64,000 nt of DNA, taken from assembly GCA_050694055.1 (NCBI GenBank), contig JBOGWX010000065.1, forward strand, positions 25,972 through 89,971. The letters run 5' to 3'. The stretch comes from WHSV01 sp050694055 (GTDB lineage Bacteria > Actinomycetota > CADDZG01 > WHSQ01). The notes below the pieces were generated by a model. The model was not told where the DNA came from, did no database searches, and worked only from the letters and a program-made list of their open reading frames with translations. Numbering within the stretch: the stretch's first letter is position 1; every line of letters starts with the position of its first letter. Positions 59,690-64,000 of the stretch are shown one piece after another. A program made the translations under genes and the position numbers.

Positions 59690-61225
59690 GTGGCGTCCGA
59701 AATGATCACCCTCGCCGAGCGCTACGTGCTCGAATCCGAGATCGCGCGCGGGGGCATGGCCGTCGTCTACCGGGCGCGCGACGATGTGCTCGCGCGGTCG
59801 GTGGCGGTCAAGGTCCTGCACCCGCACCTTGCCGATGACCAGGCCTTCCTCGAGCGCTTCCGCTTCGAGGCGCTGGCGGCCGCTCGCCTTGCCCATCCCA
59901 ATATCGTGTCCATTTACGACACGGGGGCCGAGCAGGCGCCCGACGAGGCCGACGCCCGTCACTTCATCGTCATGGAGTACTGCGGGGGCGGCAGCCTGTC
60001 CGAGCACCTCCTGAGGGACGGCCCTCTACCGGCCGAACGCGCGGCCGTCATCGGGATTGCGGTTTGCGATGCGCTCGCCTACGCCCACCGCTCGGGCGTG
60101 ATCCATCGCGACATCAAGCCCGCAAACGTCCTGGTGACCGAGACCGGCGGTCTCAAGGTCGCCGATTTCGGCATAGCCAAGGCGGCCTTCGGCACGGGGG
60201 ATGTCACGACGACGGGCTCGATCCTCGGAACCGTGACCTATCTCTCCCCCGAGCAACTCAAGGGCGAAGAGCCCGACCAGCGCAGCGACGTCTACTCGCT
60301 GGGGGTCACCCTCTACGAGCTGCTGGCGGGGCGCGCGCCGTTCGAAGAAGAGACTCAGATGGCCATCGCCATGAAGCACCTACGGGAAGAGCCGCCGCCG
60401 CTCAGAAGCGTCCGGGGAGGGATCCCGCGCGGTATCGAGAGCCTCGTGAGCAAAGCCATGGCCAAGGACCCTGATGAGCGCTTCCAGAGTGCTCAGGAGA
60501 TGCGCAACGCACTGGAGGGCCCGGTCGCCGCCACCTCGACGGCGACGCTCCGCCGCCCGGGCCGCTCGAGTGAAAGAGCCGAAAGGCCCACCCGGCGTCC
60601 GGTTAGGCAGCGTCGCGCGCGCCGGTCGCGCGCTATGGGCCCCTTCGTCATGCTGGGAATCATCGCGGCCATAGTTGCGGTGGTTTCGATCCTGTTGCTC
60701 ACTCTGTTGAACGACGGCGGGGGCGGGGAGGACGACGGCGCTCGGGAGCGGGGTGGAGGAGCGACCGACGGAGCCCCCCGCGCCGAGGGCGGGGATCTCG
60801 GGGTGCAGTCCGTCACCGATTTCGACCCGCAGGGGGACGGTACCGAGCACCCCGATGAGGTCGATCTTGCGATCGACGGGGACACGTCCACTGCGTGGAC
60901 GACCGAGAACTACCAGGATCCCCTCAGCGCGCTGGGCAAGGACGGGGTCGGGCTCGTTCTCGACCTCGGAGAAGACGTCGAGGTCGCCACCGTCGAGGTC
61001 GCGGGTTGCGATGGCTGCGGGTTGCGGGTCGGGCACGCTTCCGAATCAGGCTCTGACGCGTCCGCCTTCGAGACCGTGGGCGAAAGCGACGCCGCCGGTG
61101 ACCCCGAGACCTACGAGTTCGACGCGACCGGCAACCGCTACTGGTTGGTCTTCATCACCTCGCTCCCAGGCGGTGGAGGTGGGTCGGCCTCCATCTCCGA
61201 GGTCACCTTCGGCGGCCCCGAGTGA
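59690..61225 (+). CDS. Ser/Thr protein kinase with extracellular discoidin-like domain
   Basis: 511 residues from GTG 59690, set by TAGCAT seven bases upstream; ATG 59702 is an alternative. The kinase domain (about 9-280) is complete: ARGGMAVVYRARDD, VAVKVLH (Lys), HRDIKPANVLV, DFGIAKAAF, SPEQL and DVYSLGVTLYELL. After a basic juxtamembrane part comes one helix (about 322-342). The extracellular domain follows a Gly/Asp linker: VTDFDPQGDGTEHPDEVDLA, DGDTSTAWTTENY, VGLVLDLGEDVEVATVEVAG. The same domain occurs at the C-terminus of mycobacterial MviN, so a link to MurJ regulation is likely. It may sense wall precursors. Confidence 0.9.
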   Translation: MASEMITLAERYVLESEIARGGMAVVYRARDDVLARSVAVKVLHPHLADDQAFLERFRFEALAAARLAHPNIVSIYDTGAEQAPDEADARHFIVMEYCGGGSLSEHLLRDGPLPAERAAVIGIAVCDALAYAHRSGVIHRDIKPANVLVTETGGLKVADFGIAKAAFGTGDVTTTGSILGTVTYLSPEQLKGEEPDQRSDVYSLGVTLYELLAGRAPFEEETQMAIAMKHLREEPPPLRSVRGGIPRGIESLVSKAMAKDPDERFQSAQEMRNALEGPVAATSTATLRRPGRSSERAERPTRRPVRQRRARRSRAMGPFVMLGIIAAIVAVVSILLLTLLNDGGGGEDDGARERGGGATDGAPRAEGGDLGVQSVTDFDPQGDGTEHPDEVDLAIDGDTSTAWTTENYQDPLSALGKDGVGLVLDLGEDVEVATVEVAGCDGCGLRVGHASESGSDASAFETVGESDAAGDPETYEFDATGNRYWLVFITSLPGGGGGSASISEVTFGGPE

Positions 61226-61309
61226 CCCGTCCCGTGACCCGTCCGACAAGGTCTCGAGCGCGTTGGAGGCTACCGGGTCGCGCCTCGAGGCGGGCTCGCT
61301 GCCTACGTC

Positions 61310-61906
61310 ATGAGACGGATCACTAGCGGAGCCGCGGGGCGACGGCAGCGCAGCGACCATGACCTCCTGCGAGCATTTCTGGGAGGAGACAACGACGCGT
61401 TCAGCGGGCTCATGGAGCGTCACGAGGAGCGCATCTTCGGGTTGTGCCTCAGGATGCTGCACAACCGCTCCGATGCACTCGAGGCGAGCCAGGAGATCTT
61501 CATCACGGCCTTCCGGCGGGCTTCGTCGTTCCGAGGCGACAGCGCGTTCGGGACCTGGCTCTACCGCATAGGCATCAACCACTGCAAGGACGTCCTGCGG
61601 CGCCGCAAGGACGTCTTGCTCGAGCAGGACCAGCTCGAGCTCGAGCGCGCCGGCACAAGCCAGAGAGGCGTCGACGAGGCGGTGACGCTGCGGCTGGACC
61701 TGGGGTGGGCCCTGGCGCAGCTGTCCGATGACTACAGGGAGGCGGTGGTCATGCACGACCTGGGCGGCGTGCCCTACAACGAGATCGCGACCGTGACGGG
61801 CGTCGCCGTGGGTACCGTCAAGTCCCGCATCAGCCGCGGACGCCGGCAACTCGCCCGTCTGTTGGAACCAGCCGAGGCGTCCGACTCGTCAAAGGACCAA
61901 ACATGA
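61310..61906 (+). CDS. sigM: ECF sigma factor, SigM-like
   Basis: 198 residues. Region 2 (HDLLRAFLGGDNDAFSGLME ... ASQEIFITAFRRASSFRGDS, WLYRIGINHCKDVLRRRK) and region 4 (LSDDYREAVVMHDLGGVPYN, EIATVTGVAVGTVKSRISRG) are standard. It is co-translated with the anti-sigma gene (ATGA overlap). Location between murJ/kinase and trxB equals sigM of mycobacteria and Streptomyces, linked to envelope or oxidative stress. Confidence 0.93.
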   Translation: MRRITSGAAGRRQRSDHDLLRAFLGGDNDAFSGLMERHEERIFGLCLRMLHNRSDALEASQEIFITAFRRASSFRGDSAFGTWLYRIGINHCKDVLRRRKDVLLEQDQLELERAGTSQRGVDEAVTLRLDLGWALAQLSDDYREAVVMHDLGGVPYNEIATVTGVAVGTVKSRISRGRRQLARLLEPAEASDSSKDQT

Positions 61907-62886
61907 GTTCCCCACTTGCCCACGAGCGCTGCTCAGAGCTCCTTTCGGACTACGTCTCTGGAGGGCTGGACTCCGAGCTCAGAGCTCGCGTCGAGGACCA
62001 CCTTGCACACTGCGCGCAGTGTGCAGCCGAGCGCGACGCGGTGGTGGCGCTCGGGGCAGAACCTGCGGACGGCCCCGGGTTGACCGAGGACGAGCGTGTG
62101 GTCCTGAGGGCGCGGGTACTGGGGGCGGCACCCGGGTTCGAGTCCCCCACCCGGGCGCTGGGCGACGAGAGCGACGCCGTGGTGGTCCCGCTCGAACCCC
62201 GGCGGGCGCGTGCGGGCACGTACCTCGGGATCGCAGCCATGCTGGCGATCCTGGCGGTGGGCTTCGCCTTCGTCAGCTCGGGTGGGGGTTTCATGGGCGC
62301 CGACTCCGAGTCCGGCGACGCGGCGGGCGGCGGCGGTTCGGAGAGCGACTTACAAGCCGAAGACGACGAGGGGGCAGGGGCGCAGGACTCGGCGGAGGGC
62401 GTCGAGGAGCGTGCTCCGTTGCCCTCGGACAAAGACCTCTTCCGCCTCGCCAGCGAGCTGCGGCCGGTGTTCGACCCCGATCGAGGCGCCATCTCCGAGG
62501 ATGGCCTCGATCTCCTGGCCCGGCGCCCGGCCTTTCGGAGGTTCTCGGAGACCTCCTCTGCTCTTGCCGCCGTGCCGGAGTCTCAGGACACAGCCGCTCG
62601 TGCGGAGAAAGCCGAGGATCGCTTGCTGAGAACGCTGGCGGCCGGCGCTCCGAGGGCTCTGTCCGGCGATGTCGCCGCGTGCGGCCGAACCGCCCTGGCC
62701 GAGCTGGACGGCCCGGGCCTGGCGACCTACGCGACCACGGCCAGGCTCGACGGGCGCGAGGCGATCATCATCGGCCTCGTCACCGGCCGGTCGTTGAATC
62801 GCTACGTCCTTGTAGCATTTCCCGCCGCCGACTGCTCTACGATTCTGACCAGCACCGAAGGTCCCCTTGACGTAACGTCCGACTAG
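61903..62886 (+). CDS. Zinc-finger anti-sigma factor
   Basis: 327 residues, start overlapping the sigM stop. The N-terminal zinc finger reads ERCSELLSDYVSG then HLAHCAQC (H-x3-C-x2-C), as in ZAS anti-sigma factors. A single helix (about 106-128) follows, then an acidic linker and an extracytoplasmic domain (about 170-327) without a recognised family. It should hold SigM inactive until a redox or envelope signal; trxB next door fits a redox theme, although that is inference. Confidence 0.88.
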   Translation: MSSPLAHERCSELLSDYVSGGLDSELRARVEDHLAHCAQCAAERDAVVALGAEPADGPGLTEDERVVLRARVLGAAPGFESPTRALGDESDAVVVPLEPRRARAGTYLGIAAMLAILAVGFAFVSSGGGFMGADSESGDAAGGGGSESDLQAEDDEGAGAQDSAEGVEERAPLPSDKDLFRLASELRPVFDPDRGAISEDGLDLLARRPAFRRFSETSSALAAVPESQDTAARAEKAEDRLLRTLAAGAPRALSGDVAACGRTALAELDGPGLATYATTARLDGREAIIIGLVTGRSLNRYVLVAFPAADCSTILTSTEGPLDVTSD

Positions 62887-62915
62887 CACCGGGCGGGGCC
62901 TGGAATGGTCGGTCG

Positions 62916-63872
62916 ATGCCTGCGTTTACCAGGGATGTGAGCACAGTGAGCGAGGACGTAAGAGATGTGATCATCATCGGCTCCGGTCCGGCCGGGCTGA
63001 CCGCCGCGGTCTACAGCTCGCGTGCCGACCTCAACCCTTTGATGATCGAGGGATTCGAGGCCGGTGGGCAGCTCATGCTGACCACCGACGTCGAGAACTA
63101 CCCCGGCTTCATCGACGGCATCATGGGACCCGAGCTGATGGAGCGTATGCGCAAGCAGGCGGCTCGCTTCGGAACCGACTACGTCACCGACAACGTGGCG
63201 TCCGTCGACCTCTCGACACGTCCCTTCCTCGTAAAGACCTCCGACCAAACTTTCAAGTCCCACTCGGTCATCATCTCGACCGGAGCCTCGGCCAAGATGC
63301 TGCAGGTTCCCGGCGAGAAGGAGCTGCTGGGCCACGGAGTTTCGACCTGCGCGACCTGTGACGGCTTCTTCTTCCGCGACCAGCATCTGCTCATCGTGGG
63401 TGGCGGCGACTCCGCGATGGAAGAAGCGATCTTCCTCACCAAGTTCGCCTCCAAGGTCACGGTCGTGCACCGGCGCGACCAGTTGCGCGCCAGCAAGATC
63501 ATGCAGCAGCGCGCCTTCGAAAACCCCAAGATCGACTTCCTCTGGGATTCGGTCATCACCGAGCTGGCCGGCGACGGCAAGCTGACCGGCGCCGAGGTGC
63601 GCAACCTCGAGACGGGCGCCGAGTCCCTCGTGGAAGCCGGTGGGGTGTTCGTCGCCATCGGGCACACGCCCAACACCCAGCTGTTCGAGGACCAGCTCGA
63701 GCTCGACGCCGGATACATCAAGACCGCCGGAGAAACGACCGAGACCTCGGTTCCCGGCGTCTTCGCAGCCGGGGACGTGGTCGACTATCGCTACCGCCAG
63801 GCCGTAACCGCTGCGGGGATGGGTTGTGCCGCGGCCATGGACGCCGAACGGTGGCTCGAGGCGCAGCACTAA
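62916..63872 (+). CDS. trxB: Thioredoxin reductase
   Basis: 318 residues from ATG 62916; GTG 62946 is an alternative start. FAD site VIIIGSGPAGLTAAVYSSRA, redox-active CATC in GHGVSTCATCDGFFFRDQ, NADPH site VVHRRDQLRAS region after IVGGGDSAMEEA, and C-terminal VPGVFAAGDVVD. It reduces thioredoxin with NADPH. In other actinobacteria trxA follows; the next 128 bases show no gene start before the window ends. Confidence 0.96.
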   Translation: MPAFTRDVSTVSEDVRDVIIIGSGPAGLTAAVYSSRADLNPLMIEGFEAGGQLMLTTDVENYPGFIDGIMGPELMERMRKQAARFGTDYVTDNVASVDLSTRPFLVKTSDQTFKSHSVIISTGASAKMLQVPGEKELLGHGVSTCATCDGFFFRDQHLLIVGGGDSAMEEAIFLTKFASKVTVVHRRDQLRASKIMQQRAFENPKIDFLWDSVITELAGDGKLTGAEVRNLETGAESLVEAGGVFVAIGHTPNTQLFEDQLELDAGYIKTAGETTETSVPGVFAAGDVVDYRYRQAVTAAGMGCAAAMDAERWLEAQH

Positions 63873-64000
63873 CCCGAAGTTCCCCCCGGTAACGAATCCC
63901 TAATGCCCCGTTCACCTGCTGAAACGCGCCGTCTGGACATCTGGACTGTTGACATGTAAGATATCTAACGATCCTTGCAATTTGGGGAGTTCTGGCTCAT
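63873..64000 (+). promoter_or_regulatory. Region downstream of trxB with a possible promoter
   Basis: TTGACA at 63949-63954 is a perfect -35, but at 17 bases the -10 position reads TCCTTG, so a sigma-70 promoter is not convincing. The AT-rich ATGTAAGATATCTAAC stretch may belong to a promoter for the next gene (expected trxA), which lies outside the window. Confidence 0.25.

Overview
The window is a 64 kb stretch of ordinary, densely packed, high-GC bacterial chromosome from a member of the Actinomycetota. The evidence is the gene set: a mycothiol conjugate amidase (Mca), an inositol-1-phosphate synthase next to a PadR regulator, DUF5318, a deazaflavin (F420)-type nitroreductase-family protein, an HspR-controlled dnaK operon, an SOS box of the actinobacterial LexA type, and many GTG/TTG starts. 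RtcB with archease, a HD-GYP protein, a lone PilT-like ATPase and a predicted SelW-like selenoprotein point to a deep-branching lineage (for example Acidimicrobiia or an uncultured relative) rather than Streptomyces or Mycobacterium. I cannot fix the class.

Layout. 1-13.3 kb: a MoxR/DUF4350/DUF4129 operon on the minus strand, a GT4 glycosyltransferase, a HD-GYP protein with an acidic repeat tail, a run of divergent FtsH-like protease, archease and RtcB RNA ligase, Mca, and a LysM-transglycosylase. 13.5-26 kb: VanW-like protein, nadA-nadC, threonine dehydratase, class II DAHP synthase, a short SelW-like gene with an in-frame TGA and a SECIS-like hairpin, lemA-htpX, two coiled-coil genes (one DivIVA-like), a GH15 hydrolase and an alpha/beta hydrolase. 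26-33.9 kb: dnaK-grpE-dnaJ-hspR followed by a Ddn-like gene, then an EtfD-like membrane Fe-S oxidoreductase, DUF3293 and dCTP deaminase. 34-35 kb: tRNA-Gly(CCC) with a duplicated 5' end and a DUF433/DUF5615 toxin-antitoxin pair.

35-64 kb is the conserved origin-proximal actinobacterial backbone: nth, dnaB, rplI, rpsR, ssb, rpsF, GT87, PBP1a, two membrane proteins, DUF5318, PadR, ino1, methyltransferase, MFS, M14 peptidase, then pcnA, DUF6049, murJ, a Ser/Thr kinase, sigM, its zinc-finger anti-sigma factor and trxB. The order resembles the Streptomyces and Mycobacterium blocks around ssb/dnaB and murJ/sigM/trxB. A difference from mycobacteria is that the kinase and its extracellular discoidin-like domain are a separate gene and not fused to MurJ.

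The signals not explained by ordinary gene calls are: the selenoprotein candidate (19904-20137); a set of TANNNT-N6-start leaderless promoters, including a 17-bp divergent spacer with two overlapping -10 elements; a palindromic LexA box on dnaB; a near-perfect PadR operator; a stress-sigma-type promoter on a KGG protein; and three short tandem duplications that copied a ribosome-binding site or a tRNA 5' end. No CRISPR array, insertion sequence or prophage was seen.
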